A DNA stretch of 64,000 nucleotides, from the NCBI RefSeq assembly GCF_042932805.1, contig NZ_CP170633.1, forward strand, positions 3,472,001 to 3,536,000, written 5' to 3'. The notes below the pieces were generated by a model. That model did no database searches, was not told the DNA's origin, and saw only the letters and a program-made list of their open reading frames with translations. Numbering within the stretch: the first letter of the stretch is position 1; each line of letters begins with the position of its first letter. The position numbers were made by a program, and so were the translations under genes. The stretch comes from Ascidiaceihabitans sp029251465 (lineage in GTDB: Bacteria > Pseudomonadota > Alphaproteobacteria > Rhodobacterales > Rhodobacteraceae). This document shows positions 8,695 to 17,369 of this stretch, piece by piece.

Positions 8695-9801
8695 TTACTT
8701 CGCCAACCATGCTTGGAATTTCGCGTCGATATCGTCGCGGTAATCTGCCCAGAACTCGTAGTTATACAAGAACGTGTTCTTTGCGTTGTTTGGGTCTGTT
8801 GGCATGTGTGGTGCCATGTCGATGCCCAATGTTTTGTGCTTGCCGACCAAAGGTGCGGAAGACTTACGTGCAGGACCATAAGAGATGTACTGCGCTTGGT
8901 CTGCCAGACGCTGTGTGTCTGTGGCGAACATGATGTAGTCCAGTGCGCGTGCTTGACGCTCTGGGCTTAGGCCCGCTGGGATGATCCAACCGTCAAGGTC
9001 AAATACTTGTGCGTCCCACAGCATGCCGATTGGCTGCTTTTGCTCTTCGATCGCTGCGAACAGACGACCGTTGTACGTGGAGCCCATGATGACTTCGCCG
9101 TCGGCCAACAGTTGTGGCGTATCCGCACCAGCAGACCACCAGATTACGTCGTCTTTGATGGTGTCCAGTTTGGCCAACGCTTGGTTTTGGCCTTCTTCGG
9201 TTCCCAGAACGTCATAAACTGCGTCTTTTGCAACGCCGTCACACAGCAAAGCCCATTCCATGTTGTTGATTGGACGCTTTTCCAAAGAACGCTTGCCTGG
9301 GTAGGCGTCCGTGTCAAAGACAGCGCAAACGGATGTTGGGGCTGTGTCGCCAACCAAATCCGTGCGGTAGCCGAATGTTGTGGAATACACGATTTGTGGG
9401 ATGAAGCAGTCGGACACCAACAGGTCACCAAAGTCTTCGGATGCTTTTGTGCCGTCTGGTGCGTCAGCCAATTGCGTGTCCGGGTCGATTTCCAGCGCAA
9501 GACCTTCGTCGCACAGGCGGATCGCGTCTGCTGCAACAACGTCAACCACATCCCACGTTACGTTGCCCGCTTCGTTCATCGCGCGCAGTTTTGCAACCGC
9601 TTCGGCAGATGAATCGTCGTTGATGATGTTGACGCCGTTCGCTTCGGCATAGGGGTCGTGATACGCGCCTTTTTGAGACGCAGAGTAAGCGCCGCCCCAA
9701 GATACGATTGTCATTTCGGATGCCATGTGGCCGTCAGCCGATACCATGGATGCCGCAACAGTAAGGGCCGTCGTGGCCATCAGTGTTTTGGTGAGTTTCA
9801 T
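8695..9801 (-). CDS. Polyamine-type ABC transporter periplasmic substrate-binding protein
   Basis: A 368-residue extracytoplasmic solute-binding protein of the PotD/PotF family. The signal peptide is MKLTKTLMATTALTVAASMVSA, with the mature protein starting near ADGHMASEMT. The ATG at 9801 is chosen over the in-frame start 15 bases upstream because GGGAG lies at the right distance and the Lys-rich n-region begins there. It precedes the two permease genes, with an intervening hairpin, and follows the ATPase gene. The ligand is probably a cationic amine, but the binding residues were not mapped. Confidence 0.9.
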   Translation of the reverse strand: MKLTKTLMATTALTVAASMVSADGHMASEMTIVSWGGAYSASQKGAYHDPYAEANGVNIINDDSSAEAVAKLRAMNEAGNVTWDVVDVVAADAIRLCDEGLALEIDPDTQLADAPDGTKASEDFGDLLVSDCFIPQIVYSTTFGYRTDLVGDTAPTSVCAVFDTDAYPGKRSLEKRPINNMEWALLCDGVAKDAVYDVLGTEEGQNQALAKLDTIKDDVIWWSAGADTPQLLADGEVIMGSTYNGRLFAAIEEQKQPIGMLWDAQVFDLDGWIIPAGLSPERQARALDYIMFATDTQRLADQAQYISYGPARKSSAPLVGKHKTLGIDMAPHMPTDPNNAKNTFLYNYEFWADYRDDIDAKFQAWLAK

Positions 9802-9912
9802 TAGGTAGTCTCCCAAGTGTTGCCCGTGTGAATGATTAGGAAGGTTATAACGGGCATGATCCCCTTCCCTTTTTCATCGCGCTAGGTGATTGGAACGCGA
9901 CATCTCGTACCG

Positions 9913-11013
9913 CTATGCATCAAGCGCGCGGCAATCCTCTGCAAGCCAGCCAATTTCGATTTGCTGGCCCGGTTTCAGGCGCACCTGATCTGGTGCGTTG
10001 CGGGTTTTGATCACAAAATCGTCCTTGCCAGCGACGCGCAGACGCGTGCGGAAAATGTCACCCATGTAGATGAATTCCAGCACTTCGGCTTTCAACGTAT
10101 GCGCCCCTTCTTGCAGGCGCGTCGGGTCCATTTCGACCCGTTCCGGACGGATGGAAACGCGTGTGCGCTGACCAGCCTCGGTTACGTTGACGGGCTTGGC
10201 ATCAATCAGATCGCCATTGTCGAGCTGCACCAGCGCCACGCCGCCTTTGATCTCTTTGACCACACCTTCGAGCGTGTTGTTTTCACCGATGAACTGCGCA
10301 ACGAAACTGTTTTCCGGCTCTTCATACAGTTGATCCGGCGGGGCCAACTGCTGAATGCGACCATCGTCAAACACGGCAACGCGGTCTGACATCGTCAATG
10401 CTTCGGTTTGGTCGTGCGTAACATAGACCGTGGTGATACCCAACTCGTGCGCGAGGTTTGTGATCTCGAACTGCAAAGTTTCGCGCAGTTGCTTATCCAA
10501 AGCACCAAGCGGTTCATCCATCAAAACCAGCTCCGGTTCGAACACCAAGGCACGCGACAAAGCGATCCGCTGTTGCTGCCCACCAGACAATTGCGTCGGA
10601 CGGCGGCCTGCGAAATCTTGCATCTGCACCATACCCAGCGCGCGCATGACTTTTTCCTCGCGCTCGGATTTGCCGATTTTGCGCACTTCCAAAGGAAAGG
10701 CGAGGTTTTCAGCAACCGTCATATGCGGGAACAACGCGTAATTTTGAAACACCATGCCAATGCCGCGTTTGTGCGGTGGAATGTTGTTGATCGACACACC
10801 ATCCAGACGGATATCGCCGTGGGTCGCCGTTTCAAAACCCGCCAGCATCATCAGGCAGGTCGTCTTGCCAGACCCCGATGGTCCAAGCATTGTCAGAAAC
10901 TCGCCCTTGGGCATCGACAGGTTCAGGTCTTTGACGACGAGGTTCACGCCATCGTAACTCTTTTGCACACGTTCGAATTCGACGAACGCCGCATCACTAG
11001 TAGAATTGGCCAA
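9913..11013 (-). CDS. Polyamine-type ABC transporter ATP-binding protein, PotA-like
   Basis: The ATPase of the minus-strand importer. It has Walker A (GPSGSGKTT), the signature LSGGQQQR, Walker B (LVLMDEPLGALD) and a C-terminal TOBE domain (about the last 80 residues) typical of PotA/MalK-type ATPases. A TTG at 11013 is taken as the start because GGAG lies 6 bases upstream. A longer reading from a TTG at 11073 adds 20 residues with no visible ribosome binding site. The gene leads the ATPase, binding-protein, PotB, PotC operon and is divergent from the M24 hydrolase gene. Confidence 0.9.
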   Translation of the reverse strand: MANSTSDAAFVEFERVQKSYDGVNLVVKDLNLSMPKGEFLTMLGPSGSGKTTCLMMLAGFETATHGDIRLDGVSINNIPPHKRGIGMVFQNYALFPHMTVAENLAFPLEVRKIGKSEREEKVMRALGMVQMQDFAGRRPTQLSGGQQQRIALSRALVFEPELVLMDEPLGALDKQLRETLQFEITNLAHELGITTVYVTHDQTEALTMSDRVAVFDDGRIQQLAPPDQLYEEPENSFVAQFIGENNTLEGVVKEIKGGVALVQLDNGDLIDAKPVNVTEAGQRTRVSIRPERVEMDPTRLQEGAHTLKAEVLEFIYMGDIFRTRLRVAGKDDFVIKTRNAPDQVRLKPGQQIEIGWLAEDCRALDA

Positions 11014-11122
11014 TTCAGGCTCCCCGGTTGTCTTTGGCGGTTTTTCCCGCTTTGTTGACGGAATTAAAACCAATCAACACCAGCATTACAACAGTCGAAG
11101 TCCAGATTCCGACCAATGCAGG

Positions 11123-11140
11123 CGAATTTACGGTAATTCG
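11123..11140. promoter_or_regulatory. Inverted repeat in the divergent transporter/hydrolase promoter region
   Basis: CGAATT and AATTCG form a perfect palindrome around a 6-base spacer, followed three bases later by another CGAATTC. It lies in the 213-base gap between the divergent ATPase gene and the M24 hydrolase gene, where an operator controlling both would be expected. No regulator gene adjoins. The repeat is seen; its function is a guess. Confidence 0.3.
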
Positions 11141-11226
11141 ACCGAATTCAAGGCGATAGGGCTTGTGATTGAAGGCTTGCGTGTTCGCCCGCGCTTTCGC
11201 AGGGTGGTCTGGCAGGAGGACACACC

Positions 11227-12405
11227 ATGACAGCCAAGCATCTACCCTTTGAGCAATCTGAATACGATCGGCGTCTGTCGATGGTGCGCACAGCGATGGC
11301 GATCGCGGGGTTGGACGCGCTGCTGGTCACTGATCCGTCAAACCAAGCATGGATCACCGGATACGACGGCTGGTCGTTTTACGTGCATCAAGCTGTGATC
11401 GTTCTGCAAGACGCCGACCCGATCTGGTGGGGGCGCAGGCAGGACACCAACGGCGCGCTACGCACCGTTTGGATGGCGGATGATTGTGTGCTGGGTTATG
11501 ACGACAACTACGTGCAATCCACCGAAATGCACCCGATGGAGGACTTGGCGCGCCACTTGGACGGCATTGGGGTCGAAAACCTCGGCGTTGAAATGGACAA
11601 CTACTATTTCTCGGCCAAAGCGTTTTCCGTTTTGTTGCAAGCCTTGCCCAACGTCGGGTTCGCGGATGCAACTGCCATGGTAAACTGGCAACGCGCGATC
11701 AAATCCGAACCCGAAATCGCATTCATGCGCAAAGCGGCGTTGATCTCGGAAAAGGTGGTGGACGGGTTGCTGGAACGCGTCGAACCGGGCGTTCCTAAAA
11801 ACGAAGTTGTCGCAGAAATCTACCGCGACGCGATCCGCGGCGTTGACGGCGCGTGGGGCGATTATCCCGCAATCGTGCCGCTGTTGCCCTCTGGCACCGA
11901 CGCCGCCGCACCACATCTGACATGGGACGGACGGCCATTCGCAACGGGCGAGGCGACATTTTTCGAAATCTCGGGCTGCTATCGCCGCTACCACGCCCCG
12001 TTCTGCCGCACGTTGTTTTTGGGCAAACCGCCCGATGATCTGAAGCGCGCCGAAGCCGCATTGATCGAAGGACTAGAGGCAGGGCTAGCGGCCGCCCGCC
12101 CCGGCAACCGCGCGTGCGACATCGCCAACGCACTTGCTGCACCCTTGGAAAAAGCAGGCATCGAACGCGGCGCGCGCTGCGGCTATCCCATCGGCCTTAG
12201 TTACCCGCCAGATTGGGGCGAACGCACAATTTCACTGCGTCCAGAAGACGAAACCGTACTGGAACCCAACATGACGTTCCACTTTATGCCAGGCCTTTGG
12301 ATGGCCGATTGGGGGCTTGAAATCACCGAAAGCATTCGCATTCGTCATGAAGGTTCCGCCGAAACTTTCTGCAATCGTCCACGTCAGATGTTTGTCAAAC
12401 CATGA
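11227..12405 (+). CDS. M24 (creatinase-fold) hydrolase of the DoeA/EutD ectoine-hydrolase type
   Basis: A 392-residue pita-bread-fold protein of peptidase family M24. The N-terminal domain (WITGYDGWSFYVH, EMDNYYFSAKAF) and C-terminal blocks (PAIVPLLPSGTDA, PHLTWDG, YPIGLSYPPDWGER, FHFMPGLW) fit the ectoine hydrolase DoeA/EutD group better than aminopeptidase P. The metal ligands of true M24 peptidases are mostly replaced: Asp by Glu in FFEISG, Asp by Pro in YHAPFCRT, His by Tyr in GYPIG, Glu by Met in FMPG. A metal-free creatinase-like mechanism is therefore likely. A good AGGAGGA precedes the ATG, and the gene overlaps the M20 gene by ATGA. The substrate could be ectoine or another cyclic or guanidino compound. 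Confidence 0.78.
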   Translation: MTAKHLPFEQSEYDRRLSMVRTAMAIAGLDALLVTDPSNQAWITGYDGWSFYVHQAVIVLQDADPIWWGRRQDTNGALRTVWMADDCVLGYDDNYVQSTEMHPMEDLARHLDGIGVENLGVEMDNYYFSAKAFSVLLQALPNVGFADATAMVNWQRAIKSEPEIAFMRKAALISEKVVDGLLERVEPGVPKNEVVAEIYRDAIRGVDGAWGDYPAIVPLLPSGTDAAAPHLTWDGRPFATGEATFFEISGCYRRYHAPFCRTLFLGKPPDDLKRAEAALIEGLEAGLAAARPGNRACDIANALAAPLEKAGIERGARCGYPIGLSYPPDWGERTISLRPEDETVLEPNMTFHFMPGLWMADWGLEITESIRIRHEGSAETFCNRPRQMFVKP

Positions 12406-13541
12406 GCCTAGAGGCGACGGTTGATCTGCTGGGCCGACTGGTCGCCTACCCTACCATATCCGCGGACAGTAACCTTAGCATGATCGCCGAATTGGGCGAT
12501 CGACTAGAGACCGCAGGCGCACGGGTCGAGGTCCTGCAAGACGGATCCAAAGCCAATCTGTTCGCCACCATCGGGCCCGACGGTCCGGGCGGTTTGGTGC
12601 TGTCGGGCCACACGGATGTGGTTCCAGTAACAGACCAAGATTGGAGCAGTGATCCCTTTGTGATGCGCAAGGAAAACGGGCTGCTTTATGGTCGTGGCAC
12701 CTGCGATATGAAGGGGTTCATTGCAGCTACAATTGTGATGGCACCACTATTTGCGCAAGCCAAAAAACCGGTGCATTTCGCATTTACCTACGACGAAGAG
12801 ATCGGTTGTCTTGGCGCACGCGCATTGGTGCCTGAATTGCAAAAACGCGGTATCCAACCAGCCATGGCCGTAATCGGCGAACCAACAGAAATGCGCGTTA
12901 TCGAGGGGCACAAAGGCTGCAGTGAATACACAACACATTTCACGGGGTTAGAAGGGCACGGATCAGACCCCGATCAAGGCGTGAATGCCGCCGAATATGC
13001 CGTCAAATACGTCTCCAAATTGCTTGAACTACGATCAACTTTGATCGCACGCGCACCTGCCAACAGCCGGTTTGAGCCCCCCTGGACAACGATCAACATC
13101 GGACGCGTATCAGGGGGCGTGGCGCACAACGTGATCGCGGGAAAAACCGAAGTGGATTGGGAAATGCGCCCTGTTCAGCCTAGCGACCACGCCTTAGTCA
13201 AAGATACGATTTTGGCATATTTAGAGACTGAATTACTACCAGCCATGCGCAGCGTTCATCCAATGGCGGACATCCGAACCGAAGTGATCGGAGAGGTCGC
13301 GGGACTGGAGCCAATGTCCGAAAATGCAGCGCGGGATTTGGTCGCGGGATTGGTGGGATCAAACGGGGCGGACGTCGTTTCGTTCGGAACCGAAGCCGGT
13401 CTTTTTCAGCAAATGGGGATGGACGTCGTCGTATGCGGGCCCGGCAGCATTGCGCAGGCCCACAAACCGGATGAATTCATCGCAATCGATCAGCTAGCGG
13501 CTTGCATCTCGATGCTTGAAACGCTCGCTGATCGTGTTTGA
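12402..13541 (+). CDS. argE: M20 family deacetylase (acetylornithine deacetylase / ArgE type)
   Basis: A 379-residue zinc amidohydrolase. The dinuclear metal ligands are all visible: His in LSGHTDVVP, Asp in GRGTCDMKG, Glu in YDEEIG and GEPTE, and His in AQAHKPDEF. The dimerisation (lid) domain lies between about residues 175 and 290. ArgE releases acetate from N-acetylornithine. The ATGA overlap with the DoeA-like hydrolase suggests that here it may deacetylate the product of that enzyme, for example an N-acetyl diamino acid, instead of serving arginine synthesis. The fold is certain; the substrate is inferred. Confidence 0.85.
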   Translation: MSLEATVDLLGRLVAYPTISADSNLSMIAELGDRLETAGARVEVLQDGSKANLFATIGPDGPGGLVLSGHTDVVPVTDQDWSSDPFVMRKENGLLYGRGTCDMKGFIAATIVMAPLFAQAKKPVHFAFTYDEEIGCLGARALVPELQKRGIQPAMAVIGEPTEMRVIEGHKGCSEYTTHFTGLEGHGSDPDQGVNAAEYAVKYVSKLLELRSTLIARAPANSRFEPPWTTINIGRVSGGVAHNVIAGKTEVDWEMRPVQPSDHALVKDTILAYLETELLPAMRSVHPMADIRTEVIGEVAGLEPMSENAARDLVAGLVGSNGADVVSFGTEAGLFQQMGMDVVVCGPGSIAQAHKPDEFIAIDQLAACISMLETLADRV

Positions 13542-13546
13542 TTTGA

Positions 13547-14944
13547 TCAAGACGCCGCCTTTAGCAGGTCAAGTTCTTTCATTTGTGCGTAGGCTTCGTC
13601 CAGCGCAGTTCGCGCCCGCGCGCCCATGATTTTGATTTCTTCTGGCGAGATAATCAGCGGCGGTGAAATCACCATCCGGTCATAGACGTGGCGCATGATC
13701 AGATTGTTGGCAAAGCAACGTTCGCGCGTCATGAAACCGGCAGTGCCAGCATCAGCGGCAAACTTGGCACGGGTTTCCTTGTGAGGCGTCAGGGCAATAG
13801 ACCCCATCATGCCGACGATCGTTGCTTCGCCGACCAACGGGTGATCCGCCAGCCCGTGCCACATCTCGTGCAGGGCCGGCATTGCCACATCGCGCACATG
13901 ATCGAGGATGTTTTCCTCTTGTAGAATACGCAAGTTTTCAAGTGCGACGGCGGATGCAACTGGGTGACCCGAATACGTGTAACCGTGGTTAAATTCGTCG
14001 CTGTTGATCGCTTCGGCAACTTCATCCGACACGATGGACCCGCCGATTGGCTGATAGCCGGACGACAATCCTTTGGCGATGGTCATGATGTCCGGTTTGA
14101 TGCCGACTGTCTCGGATCCGAACCAGTTTCCTGTGCGCCCGAATCCACAAATGACTTCGTCTGCGATCAGCAGGATTTCGTACTTGTCACAGATACGCTG
14201 GATTTCCGGCCAATAGGTGCTGGGCGGTACAATCACGCCGCCGGCGCCTTGGATTGGTTCCGCGATAAACGCCGCAACGCGGTCTTCACCCATCGCAAGA
14301 ATCGCTTTTTCCAATTCCTGTGCGCGGGCCAGACCAAAGTCAGCGGGAGTTTGATCGCCGCCTTCGGCCCACCAATACGGCTGGTCAATGTGGTGAATAT
14401 CAGGGATCGGCATCCCGCCTTGCGCGTGCATCGGTGTCATACCCCCAAGGCTGCCGGACCCCACAGAAGACCCGTGATACGCATTCTTGCGCGAGATGAT
14501 GATCGACTTTGTCGGCTTGCCTTTGATCGCCCAATAATGGCGCACCATTCGGATGTTTGTGTCGTTCGCCTCAGAGCCTGAGCCTGCAAAGAACACGTGG
14601 TTCAAATGCGCCGGGGCCAGCTTCGCAATCTCGGCGGCCAACGCGATCACAGGCGCGTGGGATGTCATGAAAAATGTGTTGTAGTAAGGCAGCTCCTTCA
14701 TCTGGCGCGCGGCGACTTCGGCCAATTCATGGCGCCCATATCCAATGTTAACGCACCAAAGACCCGCCATTCCGTCGAGAATTTCGTTGCCTTCGCTATC
14801 TTGCAAATAGACACCATTCGCCCGCGTGATAATGCGTGCACCTTTGGCCGCCAGTTCATCATTCGTGGTAAACGGATGCATGTGGTGGGCCGCATCCAGC
14901 GCTTGCAGTTCGGCGGTCGGCAGGTGATTTGTAATAGCTGGCAT
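13547..14944 (-). CDS. Class III PLP-dependent aminotransferase (putrescine/diamine-pyruvate type)
   Basis: A 465-residue fold-type I aminotransferase resembling SpuC putrescine-pyruvate and omega-amino acid-pyruvate transaminases. Features include FFAGSGSEANDTNIRM (PLP phosphate binding), YHGSS, the LIADEVICGFGRTG block with the PLP-ring Asp, and the Schiff-base Lys in IAKGLSSGYQP. It is convergent with the M20 gene (5 bases apart) and divergent from the second binding-protein gene. Context suggests transamination of a diamine or diamino acid. A DoeD-like role on diaminobutyrate is an alternative. Confidence 0.88.
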   Translation of the reverse strand: MPAITNHLPTAELQALDAAHHMHPFTTNDELAAKGARIITRANGVYLQDSEGNEILDGMAGLWCVNIGYGRHELAEVAARQMKELPYYNTFFMTSHAPVIALAAEIAKLAPAHLNHVFFAGSGSEANDTNIRMVRHYWAIKGKPTKSIIISRKNAYHGSSVGSGSLGGMTPMHAQGGMPIPDIHHIDQPYWWAEGGDQTPADFGLARAQELEKAILAMGEDRVAAFIAEPIQGAGGVIVPPSTYWPEIQRICDKYEILLIADEVICGFGRTGNWFGSETVGIKPDIMTIAKGLSSGYQPIGGSIVSDEVAEAINSDEFNHGYTYSGHPVASAVALENLRILQEENILDHVRDVAMPALHEMWHGLADHPLVGEATIVGMMGSIALTPHKETRAKFAADAGTAGFMTRERCFANNLIMRHVYDRMVISPPLIISPEEIKIMGARARTALDEAYAQMKELDLLKAAS

Positions 14945-15102
14945 GATCGGTCCTTAAGATACGGGTCAACGCGCCGACATTATGTGCATTTCAAGTGCTG
15001 TCAATCGCCGCGAACGCACCATCTTCTTGCCGTGGCCCTTAAAACTTGGTTCTATACATTGATGACCGGGACAAACTCGGCAACCACCCACGGGAGAGAT
15101 TT

Positions 15103-16188
15103 ATGAGAAACGTAATGCTTGGCACAGTTGCCAGCTTGGCGCTGCTGGCGACCGCTGCAACCGCCGAAGAAGTCCGCGTCTACAATTGGTCCGATTATAT
15201 CGACGAAGAATTGCTGACCAAATTCGAAGAAGAAACCGGCATCAAGCTGATCTACGACGTCTTTGACAGCAACGAAGTTCTGGAAACCAAAATGCTGACC
15301 GGGTCCTCTGGTTATGACGTTGTTGTGCCATCGGGCACGTTCTTGCAGCGCCAAATCTCCGCGGGTGCGTTCCAGCCGCTGGACATGGACAAGTTGTCAA
15401 ACAAGGGCAACCTTTGGGACGTGATCGAAGCACGCACCGCACAGTATGACCCTGAAAACGCGCATTCAATCAACTACATGTGGGGCACAACCGGCCTTGG
15501 CGTAAACGTCGGCAAAGTGACCGAAGCCTTGGGTGCAGATGCGCCAATGGGGTCGCTGGAATTGGTGTTTAACCCGGCCAACATGGAAAAGCTGGCTGAC
15601 TGCGGCGTGCATTTCCTCGACGCGCCTGCCGAAATGATCCCTGCCGCGCTGAACTACATCGGCGAAGACCCAGACAGCCACGACCCAGACGTCATCGCCA
15701 AAGCCGAAGCCGTACTGATGGCCGTGCGCCCCTACATCACGAAATTCCACAGCTCTGAATACATCAACGCGCTGGCGAACGGCGACATCTGCGTCGCGTT
15801 CGGCTGGTCAGGTGACATTTTGCAAGCGCGTGATCGTGCGGCCGAGGCTGAAAACGGCGTCGAAGTTGCCTACACTGCACCGACCGAAGGTGCGCTGATG
15901 TGGTTTGACCAAATGGCGATTCCCGCGGATGCACCAAACCCGGACGCGGCCCATAAGTTCCTGAATTTTATTTTGGACGCCCAAAACATGGCCGACGCGT
16001 CGAACTACGTTTATTACGCAAACGGCAACAAGGCTTCGCAAGAATTCTTGGTCGAGGACGTGATCGGCGATACAGCGATCTACCCAGATGAGGCGACGCT
16101 GGAAAACCTGTACACCACCACACCGTACCCTCAAAAAGTACAACGCGTCGTCACGCGCCTGTGGACCAAAATCAAGTCGGGTACCTAA
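15103..16188 (+). CDS. Polyamine-type ABC transporter substrate-binding protein, PotF-like
   Basis: A 361-residue periplasmic binding protein. Signal peptide MRNVMLGTVASLALLATAATA, then the classic PotD/PotF opening EEVRVYNWSDYIDEELLTKFEEETG. The start at 15103 is preferred over an in-frame start 57 bases upstream because GGGAGAG sits just before it and the signal peptide begins there. YNWSDYI and the later acidic and aromatic residues fit a putrescine-binding protein. It heads the plus-strand operon that also encodes the ATPase, two permeases and a FAD oxidoreductase. Confidence 0.92.
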   Translation: MRNVMLGTVASLALLATAATAEEVRVYNWSDYIDEELLTKFEEETGIKLIYDVFDSNEVLETKMLTGSSGYDVVVPSGTFLQRQISAGAFQPLDMDKLSNKGNLWDVIEARTAQYDPENAHSINYMWGTTGLGVNVGKVTEALGADAPMGSLELVFNPANMEKLADCGVHFLDAPAEMIPAALNYIGEDPDSHDPDVIAKAEAVLMAVRPYITKFHSSEYINALANGDICVAFGWSGDILQARDRAAEAENGVEVAYTAPTEGALMWFDQMAIPADAPNPDAAHKFLNFILDAQNMADASNYVYYANGNKASQEFLVEDVIGDTAIYPDEATLENLYTTTPYPQKVQRVVTRLWTKIKSGT

Positions 16189-16198
16189 GCCGACTTTC

Positions 16199-16223
16199 GG
16201 GGCGCGGACACGATCTGCGCCCC
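16199..16223 (+). other. Stem-loop after the second binding-protein gene
   Basis: GGGGCGC and GCGCCCC form a perfect 7-bp stem around an 11-base loop in the 59-base gap between the binding-protein stop and the ATPase start. No T-run follows. It occupies the same position as the hairpin after the binding-protein gene of the first transporter, which supports a role in giving the binding protein a higher transcript level. Confidence 0.5.
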
Positions 16224-16247
16224 ACCTCAAATTCAGAAAGAACGCCA

Positions 16248-17369
16248 GTGTCAGAGCCTGTTTTCGCCCCTTGGAATGACGCGGATGCGACCCCGCTGAT
16301 CACCTTTCAAAACGTCACCAAAAAATTTGGTGAGTTCGTGGCGATTGACGATTTGACGCTTGATATCTTTGAGCAAGAATTTTTTGCCCTGCTGGGCCCT
16401 TCGGGCTGCGGCAAAACCACGATGATGCGAATGCTGGCGGGTTTTGAAAACCCGTCGAACGGCGCGATTTCATTGTCTGGCAAAAACATCGCGGGCGTGC
16501 CGCCAAACCAACGCGCCGTGAACATGATGTTTCAGTCCTACGCGTTGTTCCCGCATCTGTCGGTTTGGGAAAACATCGCCTTTGGCTTGAAGCGCGACGG
16601 CATGGTCAAAGACGCGCTGAACGCCCGTGTCGACGAGATGCTAAAACTGACGCGGCTCGAGAAATTCGCCCGTCGCAAACCACATCAGATTTCCGGCGGA
16701 CAACGGCAACGTGTGGCGCTTGCCCGCTCGCTGGCCAAGGCCCCCAAGCTGCTGTTGCTGGATGAACCGCTTGGTGCCTTGGATAAGAAATTGCGACAGG
16801 ACACGCAGTTTGAATTGATGGACATTCAGGAAAAAACCGGCACGACATTCGTGATCGTCACCCATGACCAAGAAGAAGCGATGACTGTTGCCTCTAGAGT
16901 TGCCGTCATGGACGAGGGTCGGATCATTCAAGTCGCCACGCCCGAACACATCTACGAAGAACCAAATTCTGTCTACGTCGCGGACTTTATTGGCGATGTG
17001 AACCTGCTGACAGGGCAGGCAAAGGCAACCGGGCAAGACACGTACGAGATCGAAGTACCTGTGTTAGGGTCGATTTTTGCCTCTAGCGCCCGACCATTTT
17101 CAGACGGCCAAACCTGCCATCTTGCGATCCGCCCAGAAAAGGTGGCGATCCACGCGGAACGGCCAAGTGCTGACAACGCAGTGCAGGGAAAGGTCCTCGA
17201 TATCGCGTATCTCGGCAATCTCAGCACCTATCACGTTGAACTGCCCGGCGGCCAAATTATCAAAGCCCAAAGCGCTAATACCCGCCGAATTTCCCGTCGC
17301 ACATTCACGTGGGAAGACCCTGTTTGGGTCAGCTGGACCGCCACGGCCGGCGTGTTGCTAGATCAATGA
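16248..17369 (+). CDS. Polyamine-type ABC transporter ATP-binding protein, PotG/PotA-like
   Basis: A 373-residue ATPase for the second importer: Walker A GPSGCGKTT, signature ISGGQRQRVALAR, Walker B LLLLDEPLGALD, H-loop in VTHDQEEAM, and a C-terminal TOBE domain with IRPEKV. The GTG at 16248 (VSEPVFAPW) is taken as the start because AGAAAG lies upstream. The longer frame begins inside the binding-protein gene and includes the hairpin. It overlaps the next permease by ATGA. Confidence 0.92.
   Translation: MSEPVFAPWNDADATPLITFQNVTKKFGEFVAIDDLTLDIFEQEFFALLGPSGCGKTTMMRMLAGFENPSNGAISLSGKNIAGVPPNQRAVNMMFQSYALFPHLSVWENIAFGLKRDGMVKDALNARVDEMLKLTRLEKFARRKPHQISGGQRQRVALARSLAKAPKLLLLDEPLGALDKKLRQDTQFELMDIQEKTGTTFVIVTHDQEEAMTVASRVAVMDEGRIIQVATPEHIYEEPNSVYVADFIGDVNLLTGQAKATGQDTYEIEVPVLGSIFASSARPFSDGQTCHLAIRPEKVAIHAERPSADNAVQGKVLDIAYLGNLSTYHVELPGGQIIKAQSANTRRISRRTFTWEDPVWVSWTATAGVLLDQ

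Noticed and set aside
13538..13550. TTGAT-N3-ATCAA at the end of the M20 gene, like an FNR/FnrL box
   Set aside because: The spacer is three instead of four and it lies between convergent genes, not at a promoter.
15030..15060. TATACA before the second binding-protein gene as a -10 box
   Set aside because: No -35 element at acceptable spacing; not enough to annotate a promoter.
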